A stretch of 9,750 nucleotides of DNA from Burkholderiales bacterium (GTDB lineage Bacteria; Pseudomonadota; Gammaproteobacteria; Burkholderiales; Burkholderiaceae_C), in the NCBI GenBank assembly GCA_006227785.1, contig SBFU01000432.1:1-9750 (forward strand), given 5' to 3'. The position numbers were made by a program, and so were the translations under genes. Positions within the stretch are counted from its first letter, which is position 1. The number at the start of each line of letters is the position of its first letter. The notes under the pieces were generated by a model. The model saw nothing but the letters and a program-made list of their open reading frames with translations, made no database searches and had not been told where the DNA came from. Below are positions 1 to 7,072 of this stretch, one piece after another.

Positions 1-2013
1 GCCTGTCCGCACGATTGCCCCGACACCTGCGCGCTGGTCACCAGCGTGAACAGCAACGGCCGGGCATTGCGGGTGCAGGGTGATCCGTCCCACCGCCACA
101 CCGATGGCGCGCTGTGCACCAAGGTCTCGCGCTACACCGAGCGGACCTACCATGCGGAGCGTGTGCTGCAGCCGCTGCGCCGCGTCGGCCCCAAGGGCAG
201 TGGCCGCTTCGAGGCGGTCGGCTGGGATGAAGCGCTGGACGCCATTGCCACGCGACTGCAGGCCATCGCCGCGCGCGACCCGCAGGCCATCGTGCCCTAC
301 AGCTATGCCGGCACGATGGGGCTGGTCCAGGGCGAGAGCATGTCGGCCCGGTTTTTCCACCGGCTGGGCGCTTCCCTGCTGGACCGCACCATCTGCGCAT
401 CGGCCGGCGCCGAAGGCCTGATCCACACGCTGGGCGGCAAGGTCGGAATGAAGGTGGAGCACTTCGCCGAATCGAAACTGATCCTGATCTGGGGCAGCAA
501 CTCGATCGGCAGCAACCTGCATTTCTGGCGCCTGGCCCAGCAGGCCAAGCGCGAGGGAGCCCGCCTGGTCTGCATCGATCCGCGCCGCAGCGAGACGGCG
601 GACAAATGCCACGAGCACATCGCGCTCAGACCCGGCACCGACGCCGCCCTGGCGCTGGCGCTGATGCATGAACTGATCGTCCACGACTGGCTGGACCACG
701 ACTACATCGGGCGCCACACGCTGGGCTGGGACCGGCTGCGCGAGAGAGCGCTGCAGTGGCCGCCCGAGCGGGCCGCCAGGGTGTGCGGCGTTCCGGTTGA
801 GCAGATCCGCCGGCTGGCGCAGGACTACGGCACCATCCGGCCGGCCGCCATCCGCCTGAACTACGGCATGCAGCGCGTGCGCGGTGGCGGCAATGCGGTA
901 CGCGCCATCGCCTGCCTGCCCGCCCTGGTGGGTGCCTGGCGGCACCGCGCTGGCGGACTGCTGCTGTCGTCGTCCGGCTTCTTTCCGGTTCAGCGGGCGG
1001 CACTGCAGCGCCCCGACCTGCTGGCCGGCCGGCAGCCTCGCACCATCAACATGAGCACCATCGGACAGGACCTGCTGCGCGATGCCTCGCCCGGCTTCGG
1101 ACCGCAGATCGAGGCCCTGGTCGTCTACAACAGCAATCCGGTGGCGGTGGCCCCCGAGTCATCGCAGGTGGTGCGCGGTTTCCAGCGCGAGGACCTGTTC
1201 ACGGTGGTGCTGGAGCATTTCCTGACCGACACCGCCGACCAGGCCGACTTTGTCCTGCCGGCCACCACCCAGCTGGAGCACTGGGACATCCACGCCAGCT
1301 ACGGCCACACCGATGTGCTGCTCAACCGCCCCGCCATTGCGCCGCAGGGCCAGGCCCGCACCAACACCGACATCTTCCGCGCCCTGGCCCGGCGCATGGG
1401 CTTCGACGAGGCCTGCTTTGCCGACGACGACCAGACGTTGTGCCGCCAGGCCTACGGCGATGCGGTCGACTTCGGTTGGCTGCTGGAGCGCGGCCATGCC
1501 ACGCTGCCCGTCGCCGAAGCACCCTTCGCTGAGGGCGGCTTCCCGACATCGTCCGGGCGCTGCGAATTCTTCAGCGAACGCCTCGCGGCCATGGGCCTGG
1601 ACGGCCTGCCGGACCACCTGCCCAACCACGAGCTGGCCGGCACAGATCCCGAGCACCCGCTGGCCATGATCTCGCCGCCGGCCCGAAATTTTCTCAACTC
1701 CAGCTTCGTCAACGTGCAAAGCCTGCGCGACATCGAAGGTGAGCCCTGGCTGGAAATCCACCCCGAGGACGCCCTGTCACGCGCGATCACGGATGGCCAG
1801 GCCGTGAGGGTGTACAACCGCCGAGGCAGCTACCACTGCAAGGCGCGTGTCAGCGAGCGGGCACGGCCTGGCGTGGTCAACGGCCTGGGAATCTGGTGGC
1901 GCAAGCTGGGCATGAACGGCACCAACGTGAATGAACTGACCCACCAAAGTCTCACCGACCTGGGGCGTGCACCGGCGTTTTATGACTGCTGCGTGGAGGT
2001 CGAACGGCTGTGA
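1..2013 (+). CDS. Molybdopterin oxidoreductase, 5'-truncated by the window edge
   Basis: The reading frame is open from base 1, so the true start lies upstream; judging by the position of the first cysteine motif, probably only a short piece is missing. Numbering from base 1, cysteines C2, C6, C10 and C39 form the N-terminal [4Fe-4S] motif (CPHDCPDTC, then 28 residues, then C) of the DMSO-reductase/formate-dehydrogenase superfamily. MGD-binding stretches follow: GSNSIGSN near 165, CIDPRRSETA near 190 and RPGTDAALAL near 210. The last ~115 residues look like the C-terminal molydopterin-dinucleotide binding domain (MISPPARNFLNSSF onward). C132, in TICASAGAEG, lies where the molybdenum ligand is expected, but that alignment is by eye. 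The remaining 670 residues match a stand-alone catalytic subunit with no extra domains. No Fe-S or membrane partner is seen downstream. The substrate cannot be told. The stop overlaps the next gene by 4 nt. Confidence 0.9.
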   Translation, partial: ACPHDCPDTCALVTSVNSNGRALRVQGDPSHRHTDGALCTKVSRYTERTYHAERVLQPLRRVGPKGSGRFEAVGWDEALDAIATRLQAIAARDPQAIVPYSYAGTMGLVQGESMSARFFHRLGASLLDRTICASAGAEGLIHTLGGKVGMKVEHFAESKLILIWGSNSIGSNLHFWRLAQQAKREGARLVCIDPRRSETADKCHEHIALRPGTDAALALALMHELIVHDWLDHDYIGRHTLGWDRLRERALQWPPERAARVCGVPVEQIRRLAQDYGTIRPAAIRLNYGMQRVRGGGNAVRAIACLPALVGAWRHRAGGLLLSSSGFFPVQRAALQRPDLLAGRQPRTINMSTIGQDLLRDASPGFGPQIEALVVYNSNPVAVAPESSQVVRGFQREDLFTVVLEHFLTDTADQADFVLPATTQLEHWDIHASYGHTDVLLNRPAIAPQGQARTNTDIFRALARRMGFDEACFADDDQTLCRQAYGDAVDFGWLLERGHATLPVAEAPFAEGGFPTSSGRCEFFSERLAAMGLDGLPDHLPNHELAGTDPEHPLAMISPPARNFLNSSFVNVQSLRDIEGEPWLEIHPEDALSRAITDGQAVRVYNRRGSYHCKARVSERARPGVVNGLGIWWRKLGMNGTNVNELTHQSLTDLGRAPAFYDCCVEVERL

Positions 2014-3119
2014 GACTGGCGGCCATGCTTCGCTGCTGCGGCCTGGTCGTGGCCGCGATCGGGCTGTCGGCCTGCGCTTCGACGGGTACGGGCCCGGGCT
2101 ACTACTGGCAGTCCGTCACCGGTCACCTGGGGCTGATGCGGGCGGCGCGACCCGTGCAGGAATGGATCGAGGATCCGTCGACCCGTCCCGCGCTGAGGCA
2201 GCGGCTGGAGCTGTCGCAACGCATCCGGGACTTTGCCTCGTCGTCACTGGCCCTGCCCGACAACGCCAGCTACCGGCGATACGCCGATCTGGGGCGCCGC
2301 GCCGCGGTCTACAACGTGGTCGCGACCGACGAGTTTTCGCTGGAACTCAGGACCTGGTGCTTCCCCGTGGCCGGTTGTGTCGGCTACCGGGGCTACTACA
2401 GCGAGGATGCGGCCCGCCGGTTCGCGGCCACCCTGCCGGCCGAACTGGACGTGCTGGTCTACCCGGTGCCGGCCTACTCCACCCTGGGCTGGCTGAACTG
2501 GCTCGGCGGCGATCCTCTGCTCAACACCTTCATCGGCTACCCGGAAGGCGAGCTTGCCCGGCTCATCATTCACGAACTGGCGCACCAGGTGCTCTACGTC
2601 AAGGGAGACACCCTGTTCAACGAATCCTTTGCGACGGCGGTGGAGCAGCTGGGCGGTCGGCAGTGGTTGCAAGAACATGCGTCCGAGCAGGCGCGCGACG
2701 AGTACCGGCGTCTGGATGAGCGCCGACAGGCCTTCCGTGCCCTGACCCGCAGCGTGCGCGAACGGCTGTCCGCGGTCTTCAACGACCCTTCGCTGGCGCA
2801 GGAAAGCCGCCGAGAGGCCAAGGCCGAGGTCATGAAGCAGTTCAGGGCCGAATACGCCCGGCTGCGGGAAAGTTGGGGCGGTCACCCGGGCTACGATGCC
2901 TGGGTGGCACGGGCCAACAACGCCAGCTTCGCTGCGCAGGCGGCCTACGACGAGCTGGTGCCAGGATTCGAGGCCTTGTTCGTTCAGTCGGGCAGCGACT
3001 TCCCGCGCTTCTACCAGGCCGTTCGTGAGCTTGCGCGGCAACCGTTGACCGAACGCCACACGGCCCTTCGGTCACTGGCCGACCAGACCACCACTCGCAC
3101 CGGACTGCGGCTACCATAG
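2010..3119 (+). CDS. Predicted aminopeptidase, zinc metallopeptidase lipoprotein (COG4324-like)
   Basis: 369 residues from a GTG start that overlaps the previous stop (GTGA). GGAGG at 1995-1999 sits 10 nt upstream and supports this start; an in-frame ATG at 2025 is the alternative. The N-terminus is a lipoprotein signal: two arginines, a hydrophobic run, then lipobox LSAC with C22 as the lipidated cysteine, so the protein is likely anchored on the periplasmic side of a membrane. A zinc-peptidase motif HELAH lies at 188-192, followed by NESFATAVE with E205 as probable third ligand. Other runs such as SYRRYADLGRRAAVYNVVA, WCFPVAGC, YRGYY and AYSTLGW are, from memory, typical of the predicted-aminopeptidase family common in Proteobacteria. 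The real substrate is unknown and 'aminopeptidase' is a family label. Overlap with the oxidoreductase gene suggests coupled translation, although the functional link is unclear. Confidence 0.85.
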   Translation: MRLAAMLRCCGLVVAAIGLSACASTGTGPGYYWQSVTGHLGLMRAARPVQEWIEDPSTRPALRQRLELSQRIRDFASSSLALPDNASYRRYADLGRRAAVYNVVATDEFSLELRTWCFPVAGCVGYRGYYSEDAARRFAATLPAELDVLVYPVPAYSTLGWLNWLGGDPLLNTFIGYPEGELARLIIHELAHQVLYVKGDTLFNESFATAVEQLGGRQWLQEHASEQARDEYRRLDERRQAFRALTRSVRERLSAVFNDPSLAQESRREAKAEVMKQFRAEYARLRESWGGHPGYDAWVARANNASFAAQAAYDELVPGFEALFVQSGSDFPRFYQAVRELARQPLTERHTALRSLADQTTTRTGLRLP

Positions 3120-3125
3120 CGCGCA

Positions 3126-3143
3126 GAGACCGCAACCGGTCTC
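3126..3143 (+). terminator. GC-rich hairpin after the peptidase gene
   Basis: A perfect 7-bp stem GAGACCG / CGGTCTC with a 4-nt loop CAAC begins 6 nt after the stop at 3117-3119. No T-run follows, so it is not a textbook intrinsic terminator. It could stabilise or end the upstream transcript, or be read through into the PHA gene that starts at 3171. No convincing promoter is seen in the 51-nt gap. Confidence 0.4.
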
Positions 3144-3170
3144 CGTCACCCACACCCCACACCACCGACC

Positions 3171-3509
3171 ATGGCTGAGATCCACATCCGACGCGACCAC
3201 CACCTGGGCATGGCCGAAGCCCGCAAAGTGGCCTGGCGCTGGGCCGAAGAGGCCGAGCAGGACTTCGACATGAGCTGCACCTATGAGGAAGGCCGGTCCT
3301 GTGACGAGGTGCACTTCAGCCGCAGCGGCGTCAACGGCATCCTCAAGGTGACCCGGGACCATTTCGAGCTCGATGCCAAGCTCGGGTTTCTGCTGGGCGC
3401 CTTCAAGGACCGGATCGAAAGCGAGATCGTGCGCAACCTGGACGACCTGCTGAAAGAGAAAAAACCCAAACCGGCGACCAAGGTGGCCACCGGCGGCCGC
3501 AAGAAATAG
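3171..3509 (+). CDS. Polyhydroxyalkanoic acid system / granule family protein
   Basis: 112 residues. The sequence matches the small PHA_gran_rgn family (TIGR02610/PF09650, from memory): an N-terminal IHIRRDHHLGMAEARK segment, a middle containing VHFSRSGVNGILKV, then ELDAKLGFLLGAFKDRIESEI and a long C-terminal helix. The tail is lysine-rich and low in complexity (KEKKPKPATKVATGGRKK), suggesting contact with an acidic partner or with nucleic acid. Members are found in PHA-producing bacteria and are thought to bind granules or act in PHA regulation; the exact role is not established. The ATG at 3171 has no clear Shine-Dalgarno sequence upstream (the leader is CA-rich), so translation may be weak or SD-independent. 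The neighbouring acyl-CoA and wax-ester genes fit a storage-lipid setting. Confidence 0.8.
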   Translation: MAEIHIRRDHHLGMAEARKVAWRWAEEAEQDFDMSCTYEEGRSCDEVHFSRSGVNGILKVTRDHFELDAKLGFLLGAFKDRIESEIVRNLDDLLKEKKPKPATKVATGGRKK

Positions 3510-3538
3510 CGGCCTGGCGCGGCGGTGCGACGGCCGCC
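3492..3538. terminator. Inverted repeat between convergent genes (possible terminator)
   Basis: GGCGGCCG at 3492-3499 and its perfect complement CGGCCGCC at 3531-3538 are separated by 31 nt, around the stop of the PHA gene and just before the stop of the convergent acyl-CoA-binding gene (3546). A shorter alternative pairs GCGGCC (3509-3514) with GGCCGC (3532-3537). There is no T-run and the loop is long. In DNA of this GC content such arms can arise by chance, so support is weak. Confidence 0.2.
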
Positions 3539-3545
3539 ACCAGCC

Positions 3546-3800
3546 TCAGCTCAGCGACTCGATCAGGTCGATGTACTGCTGCATCGCGGTCTCGGAGGGC
3601 GTCCCCTTGCAGCTGTTCCACGCATCCCACTTGGCCCGGCCCACCATGTCGCCAAAACCCGGTTTCTTCTCGGTGACGTCTCCGGCGGTGGCCTGCTTGT
3701 ACAGACCGTAGATTTTCAGCAGGGTCGCGTTGTCGGGGCGCTCGCTGAGTTTCTTGGAGTTGGCGACAGCGGCTTCGAATTGGCTCTTCAGATCGGACAC
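3546..3800 (-). CDS. Acyl-CoA-binding protein (ACBP)
   Basis: 84 residues, close to the usual 85-90 of stand-alone ACBPs. These are four-helix cytosolic proteins that bind long-chain acyl-CoA thioesters and shuttle or buffer them for lipid enzymes. The family pattern is clear: an opening helix LKSQFEAAVANSKKL, then LLKIYGLYKQATAGD (Y31, Y34, K35), then GRAKWDAWNSCKG (K57, W58) and YIDLIESL at the end. The start is a GTG at 3798-3800, chosen because AGGAG lies 5 nt upstream and the translated length fits the family. The frame stays open further upstream to 4250, but that part has no ACBP similarity and overlaps the wax synthase gene. It is divergent from the wax ester synthase gene (164-bp gap) and converges on the PHA gene, so a role in supplying acyl-CoA for storage lipid is a reasonable inference. 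Confidence 0.93.
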   Translation of the reverse strand: MSDLKSQFEAAVANSKKLSERPDNATLLKIYGLYKQATAGDVTEKKPGFGDMVGRAKWDAWNSCKGTPSETAMQQYIDLIESLS

Positions 3801-3805
3801 GGGGA

Positions 3806-3810
3806 CTCCT
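3806..3810 (-). promoter_or_regulatory. Shine-Dalgarno site fixing the ACBP GTG start
   Basis: On the minus strand AGGAG is followed by TCCCC and then GTG (3800-3798). The 5-nt spacing and the strong match to the anti-SD decide the start in favour of the short 84-residue ACBP. Confidence 0.7.
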
Positions 3811-3954
3811 CTTTGTGGGTTGGTTCGGGCCAAAACCGGTAGCGGCGTCGACCCGGGCGGGTTGCCCCGGTATCTTACGGCCGCGGCAGCCCGCAAAATA
3901 GACGGACGCACCCACAACATCGGCCTGCACCTGGCAACACCCACAGGCCCCATC
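3811..3954. promoter_or_regulatory. Divergent control region between ACBP and wax ester synthase genes
   Basis: Both neighbouring genes must be transcribed outward from here. On the minus strand a TAAGAT hexamer (from 3877 down to 3872) matches the -10 consensus at 4 of 6 bases but lacks a convincing -35 element. On the plus strand no good -35/-10 pair was found by eye. The patch at 3894-3900 (CAAAATA) is the most AT-rich segment. Assignment as a promoter region rests mainly on gene layout. Confidence 0.35.
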
Positions 3955-3964
3955 AGGAGACACC

Positions 3965-5515
3965 ATGGTCGAGCGCAAGGCAGCCGCACCTGCCCCCCAC
4001 CAGACACCGGCCAAGGTCCGGCAGCGGCGTTCCCGATCTCCAGGCCTGGCCCAGGAGCTGGCCACAACGCTCGGTCTGGACGGCGAGCGCATGAGCAAGG
4101 TGGACACCGCGTGGCTGCGCATGGACTCCCCCTCCAACCGCATGATGATCGTGGGTGTCTGGTTGCTGCGACCAGGTGTCGGCCTGGCCGATCTGCGCGA
4201 ACGGGTGCGCGAGCGCCTGCTCCCTTACCGTCGCTTCGTGCAGATCGCACGCCAGGACATGGCCGGGGCTGCCTGGATCGATGACCCCCATTTCCGGATC
4301 GATCACCATGTGGTGGCCCGGCCGCTGGTGCGGCGTCGGGGTCAGTCGGCCCGCCAGGCCCTGCAGTCCCGGGTGGCTGAGCTGACCTTGCAGCCCCTGG
4401 ACCCCGAGCGCCCGCTGTGGCAATTTGAACTGGTCGAGCACCACGAAGGCGGATCGGCCCTGATTGCCCGCATCCACCACTGCATTGGTGACGGCATCGC
4501 GCTGATCAGCGTGATGATGAGTCTGGTCGATGGCGGCGCGGAACCTCCCCGGCGCCCGCGCCGGGCGCGCAAGGCCGGCATGGAAGCCGCGGAGGACTGG
4601 CTGGCGGACACGCTGATCCGGCCACTGGGCGACATCACGGCACGGGCGCTGGAGGTGGCCGGGGGCGGTGCCGCCCGTTCGCTGGCCATGGTGGCTTCAC
4701 CACAGCAGGGACTGAACGAATCGATCGACCAGGCGGCCCACGTGGCCCGACTGGGCAGCCAGCTGGTGAGCGACCTGGCCGATCTGGCGCTGATGCCTGA
4801 CGACTCGCCAACCCGCCTGAAGGGGCAGCCGGGCAAGAGCAAGCAGGTGGCCTGGTGCGAGCCGATCGCGCTGGACCGTGTCAAGGCCATCGGCAAAGCC
4901 CTCAACTGCTCGGTCAACGATGTGCTGCTGTCGTGCGTGGCCGGCGCCATCGGCGCTTACCTGCGCGAGATGGGGGATGACACGCAAGGGGTGGAAATCC
5001 GTGCCATGGTGCCGATCAACCTGCGTCCCATGTCCGAGGCCTGGAAACTGGGCAACCGCTTCGGCCTGGTGCCACTGGTACTCCCTATCGGGCTGGACAA
5101 TCCGATCGAACGCGTCTACGCGGTCCGGTCGCGCATGAATGCGCTCAAGGGCAGCCTGCAGCCAATCCTGACTTTTGGTCTGCTGTCACTGGCCGGCCTG
5201 CTGGTCAAGCCGGCGCAGGACGCCATGCTGGCCCTGTTCGGCCGCAAGACCACGGCCGTCATGACCAACGTGCCCGGCCCCGGTGAGAAGCTCAAGGTGT
5301 GTGGCTCGACCCTGGAACAGATCATGTTCTGGGTACCCCAGACAGGCACCGTCGGACTCGGGGTGTCCATCCTGAGCTACGGTGGCGGCGTGCAGTTCGG
5401 CATCATTGCCGACGGCGGCTTGTGTCCGCAGCCGCAGCGCATCATCGATCGCTTCGAACCCGAGTTCGATCGCCTGCTGACCCTGACCCTGATGCTGCCC
5501 TGGGGTGAGGGCTGA
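3965..5515 (+). CDS. Wax ester synthase / diacylglycerol O-acyltransferase (WS/DGAT family)
   Basis: 516 residues from ATG 3965, preceded by AGGAGA at 3955-3960. This family joins acyl-CoA to fatty alcohols or diacylglycerol to form wax esters or triacylglycerol at the inner membrane and lipid bodies. The catalytic HHxxxDG motif is intact as HHCIGDG (H171, H172, D176, G177). Other family marks are PLW at 150-152, SVNDVLLSCVAGA with N318-D319, RAMVPINLRP near 346-355, GNRFG near 363, and NVPGP at 435-439. The family's usual N-terminus (M..LD..WLR.D) aligns with M43, so residues 1-42 are a basic, alanine- and proline-rich extension; a start at ATG 4091 is possible but has a poorer ribosome site. 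Divergence from an acyl-CoA-binding protein gene and closeness to a PHA gene suggest a neutral-lipid storage role. Which product is made cannot be told. Confidence 0.93.
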   Translation: MVERKAAAPAPHQTPAKVRQRRSRSPGLAQELATTLGLDGERMSKVDTAWLRMDSPSNRMMIVGVWLLRPGVGLADLRERVRERLLPYRRFVQIARQDMAGAAWIDDPHFRIDHHVVARPLVRRRGQSARQALQSRVAELTLQPLDPERPLWQFELVEHHEGGSALIARIHHCIGDGIALISVMMSLVDGGAEPPRRPRRARKAGMEAAEDWLADTLIRPLGDITARALEVAGGGAARSLAMVASPQQGLNESIDQAAHVARLGSQLVSDLADLALMPDDSPTRLKGQPGKSKQVAWCEPIALDRVKAIGKALNCSVNDVLLSCVAGAIGAYLREMGDDTQGVEIRAMVPINLRPMSEAWKLGNRFGLVPLVLPIGLDNPIERVYAVRSRMNALKGSLQPILTFGLLSLAGLLVKPAQDAMLALFGRKTTAVMTNVPGPGEKLKVCGSTLEQIMFWVPQTGTVGLGVSILSYGGGVQFGIIADGGLCPQPQRIIDRFEPEFDRLLTLTLMLPWGEG

Positions 5516-5552
5516 GCGGCGCAGGCGGGTCGTTCAGACCGCCAGCAGCCGC
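5516..5552. terminator. Long imperfect hairpin at convergent gene junction
   Basis: Directly after the wax synthase stop, an outer stem GCGGC (5516-5520) / GCCGC (5548-5552) encloses an inner stem GGCGGGTC (5524-5531) / GACCGCC (5537-5543) with one bulged G and a 5-nt loop GTTCA. The hairpin spans the stop codon of the convergent coaX gene (5534-5536). It could serve both converging transcripts, but there is no U-tract on either side, so this is a structure-based guess. Confidence 0.4.
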
Positions 5553-6304
5553 CGGTCGGCAATTTCCAGCAGCCCGTCAAAGATCAGACTGTCGACCAGT
5601 TCGAATGTGGTCGACATGCTGGGCGCCATCTTCCAGCCGGCGCCACCGGTCATGTAGCAGACCGGCTCCTGCCCGCAGTGGCGCCGCAGGTTCTCGACCA
5701 TGCGATGCACCGCGCCGGCGATGGCAAAGGTGCCGCCGCTGGTGAGCGCATCGCTGGTGTTGGTGGGGAAATCCTTGACCTCGCCCGTGGGCACGTGCAG
5801 GCCTGCGGTTCCCGACTCGAGTGCGCGCAGCATGATGCCGTGCCCGGGAAGGATGATGCCACCCAGAAAGCACCCATCGGCATCGATCGCCTCGACCGTG
5901 ACCGCAGTGCCGACCATCACCACCACACACGGCCGTGGCGGGCCGCTGGCCAGCAGGCGCTGGCGGGCACCGATCATCGCCACCCAGCGGTCAGACCCGA
6001 GTCGGGCCGGGTGGTCGTAGCCGTTGGACAGGCCCGCCTCGGCGCTGCTGGAGACCACCCATTGTGGCGAAACGTCCCAGAGCTCCAGTTGTTCTTCGAC
6101 CCGGCGCTTGACGGCATCGCCGGCCACGACGCAGCCCACCACCCAGCGGGGCAAGGGCAGCGAACTCCAGTCGCCTTCGGCCAGCTTTTCAATGTTCTCG
6201 AGGAACTGGGCACCGTGAGCCAGCAATCGGGCGCCCACACGCGGCTCCTCGTACAACGCCCATTTCAGGCGGGTGTTCCCCACGTCCAGAGCCAGGAAAG
6301 TCAT
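5534..6304 (-). CDS. coaX: Type III pantothenate kinase
   Basis: 256 residues, the normal size. It phosphorylates pantothenate with ATP, the first step of coenzyme A synthesis, in the cytosol. The ASKHA-fold phosphate motif DVGNTRLK lies at residues 7-14. The family's G-x-D-R motif appears as GSDRW at 103-107. [10 protein letters not shown] at 132-141 is followed by FLGGIILPG at 146-154, and a late TGGAG lies at 219-223. In many members the residue after GTA-x-T-x is Asp; here it is Glu138, probably a lineage variant. The ATG at 6304 opens the conserved [11 protein letters not shown] start but has no good Shine-Dalgarno sequence. It lies 54 nt downstream of the LuxR-type gene on the same strand, so the two may be cotranscribed, although a hairpin lies between them. 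It converges on the wax synthase gene with an 18-nt gap. Confidence 0.95.
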   Translation of the reverse strand: MTFLALDVGNTRLKWALYEEPRVGARLLAHGAQFLENIEKLAEGDWSSLPLPRWVVGCVVAGDAVKRRVEEQLELWDVSPQWVVSSSAEAGLSNGYDHPARLGSDRWVAMIGARQRLLASGPPRPCVVVMVGTAVTVEAIDADGCFLGGIILPGHGIMLRALESGTAGLHVPTGEVKDFPTNTSDALTSGGTFAIAGAVHRMVENLRRHCGQEPVCYMTGGAGWKMAPSMSTTFELVDSLIFDGLLEIADRRLLAV

Positions 6305-6336
6305 GGCCGCATTATCGCCACGGCCTCAGGCCAGCA

Positions 6337-6353
6337 ATGCTGCAGCGCAGCAT
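6337..6353 (-). terminator. Hairpin between the LuxR-type gene and coaX
   Basis: ATGCTG (6337-6342) and CAGCAT (6348-6353) form a perfect 6-bp stem with a 5-nt loop, just after the regulator's stop codon. No U-tract follows on the minus strand. It may weaken read-through into coaX or only protect mRNA ends. Confidence 0.3.
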
Positions 6354-6358
6354 CCGGC

Positions 6359-7027
6359 TCAGATCAGGCCCATCCAGCAGGCTCGCTGGACGGCGGCCAG
6401 CTTGCTGTCGGTCTTGAGCTTGGACATGGCGTTGGCGAGGTGGTAGTTGACGGTGCGCTCGGAGCAGTCCATGCGCTGCGCCGTTTCGCGCGCGGTCAGG
6501 CCCTCGAAAGCCAGGTTGAGGCTTTCCTGCTCACGTGGGCTGAGACTCAGACGCTGCTCGGCAATCGAGCGCTTGAGCAGGGGCCAGATGTTCAGGGCGG
6601 TCCAGGCCAGTGTTGCCGCTTCGCTGCGGCCGGCGAACGCGCGTGGACTGAACATGAAGCATTCGAATGCGCGCCCCGCCGGCAGGGCAAAGGCCACGCG
6701 TACCAGGGTCTGCTGGCCATGGGCCAGCCAAAGCCGGCGCCACCGGCTGTCGGGGTCGTGTGCCGACTTGGCGATTTCCTGCCAGGCCACCAGCGGTGCA
6801 TCGCTGTCGCGCCAGCTGGCCCCGAAATCGCGACTGTCGGCCAGCGCCTGGGCCGCTCCGAGCAAACGGGGCGGGTGAACCGCCAGCACCTGGCGATCCT
6901 CCTGGCCGCCCAGCGGATCCGGGCCGAGCACCAGCAAGGCCTCCACGCCCTGATCCTTCAGGGCACAGAGCCAGTCGGCGAGCACGGCATCCAGGCCGAT
7001 ACTGTCAAAGTTGACAGGCAGGGTCAT
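6359..7027 (-). CDS. LuxR-family transcriptional regulator (quorum-sensing type)
   Basis: 222 residues. The C-terminal domain (about 161-222) is a clear LuxR/GerE helix-turn-helix: LSPREQESLNLAFEGLTARE, then SERTVNYHLANAMSKLKTDS, ending AVQRACWMGLI, with the TVN-[FY]-H and final GLI typical of autoinducer-responsive LuxR proteins. The N-terminal ~155 residues have the size of an autoinducer-binding domain, but that domain contains no tyrosine at all (the only Tyr is Y195 in the HTH), so the conserved ligand-contacting Tyr of AHL receptors is missing. The ATG at 7027 is chosen; it has no good Shine-Dalgarno sequence. A TTG at 7096 would extend the protein by 23 residues and has GAGGT upstream, but it coincides with a likely -35 box. 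No luxI gene is in the window. It is divergent from a histidine kinase/response regulator pair, so control of that locus is an inference. Confidence 0.87.
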   Translation of the reverse strand: MTLPVNFDSIGLDAVLADWLCALKDQGVEALLVLGPDPLGGQEDRQVLAVHPPRLLGAAQALADSRDFGASWRDSDAPLVAWQEIAKSAHDPDSRWRRLWLAHGQQTLVRVAFALPAGRAFECFMFSPRAFAGRSEAATLAWTALNIWPLLKRSIAEQRLSLSPREQESLNLAFEGLTARETAQRMDCSERTVNYHLANAMSKLKTDSKLAAVQRACWMGLI

Positions 7028-7042
7028 GGCAGGCAGAGGGGA

Positions 7043-7071
7043 TTGAGGAGAGAATGATAAGTTGTTATTAA
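7043..7071 (+). promoter_or_regulatory. Candidate sigma-70 promoter for the histidine kinase operon
   Basis: TTGAGG (7043-7048) and TATTAA (7066-7071) are separated by 17 bp; each matches the consensus at 4 of 6 bases. It sits in the most AT-rich patch of an otherwise high-GC window and points at the kinase gene, giving a leader of about 70 nt. Confidence 0.4.
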
Positions 7072-7072
7072 T
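7053..7072. promoter_or_regulatory. AT-rich pseudo-palindrome, possible operator
   Basis: AATGATAA (7053-7060) and TTATTAAT (7065-7072) are inverted repeats matching at 6 of 8 positions around a GTTG centre. A 20-bp dyad is the size bound by LuxR-type dimers, although the sequence is not a recognisable lux box. It covers both predicted -10 elements, so a protein bound here would affect both divergent genes. Confidence 0.3.

Noticed and set aside
3801..4250. Upstream extension of the acyl-CoA-binding protein to 234 residues
   Set aside because: The added residues are Arg/Ala/Pro-rich, overlap the divergent wax synthase gene, and bypass a strong AGGAG-GTG start that yields the normal family length.
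5678..7057. A 459-codon open frame on the + strand across coaX and the LuxR-type gene
   Set aside because: It lies antisense to two genes with clear family motifs, is low in complexity with many His, Gln and Gly residues, and shows no domain. Long antisense frames are expected in high-GC DNA.
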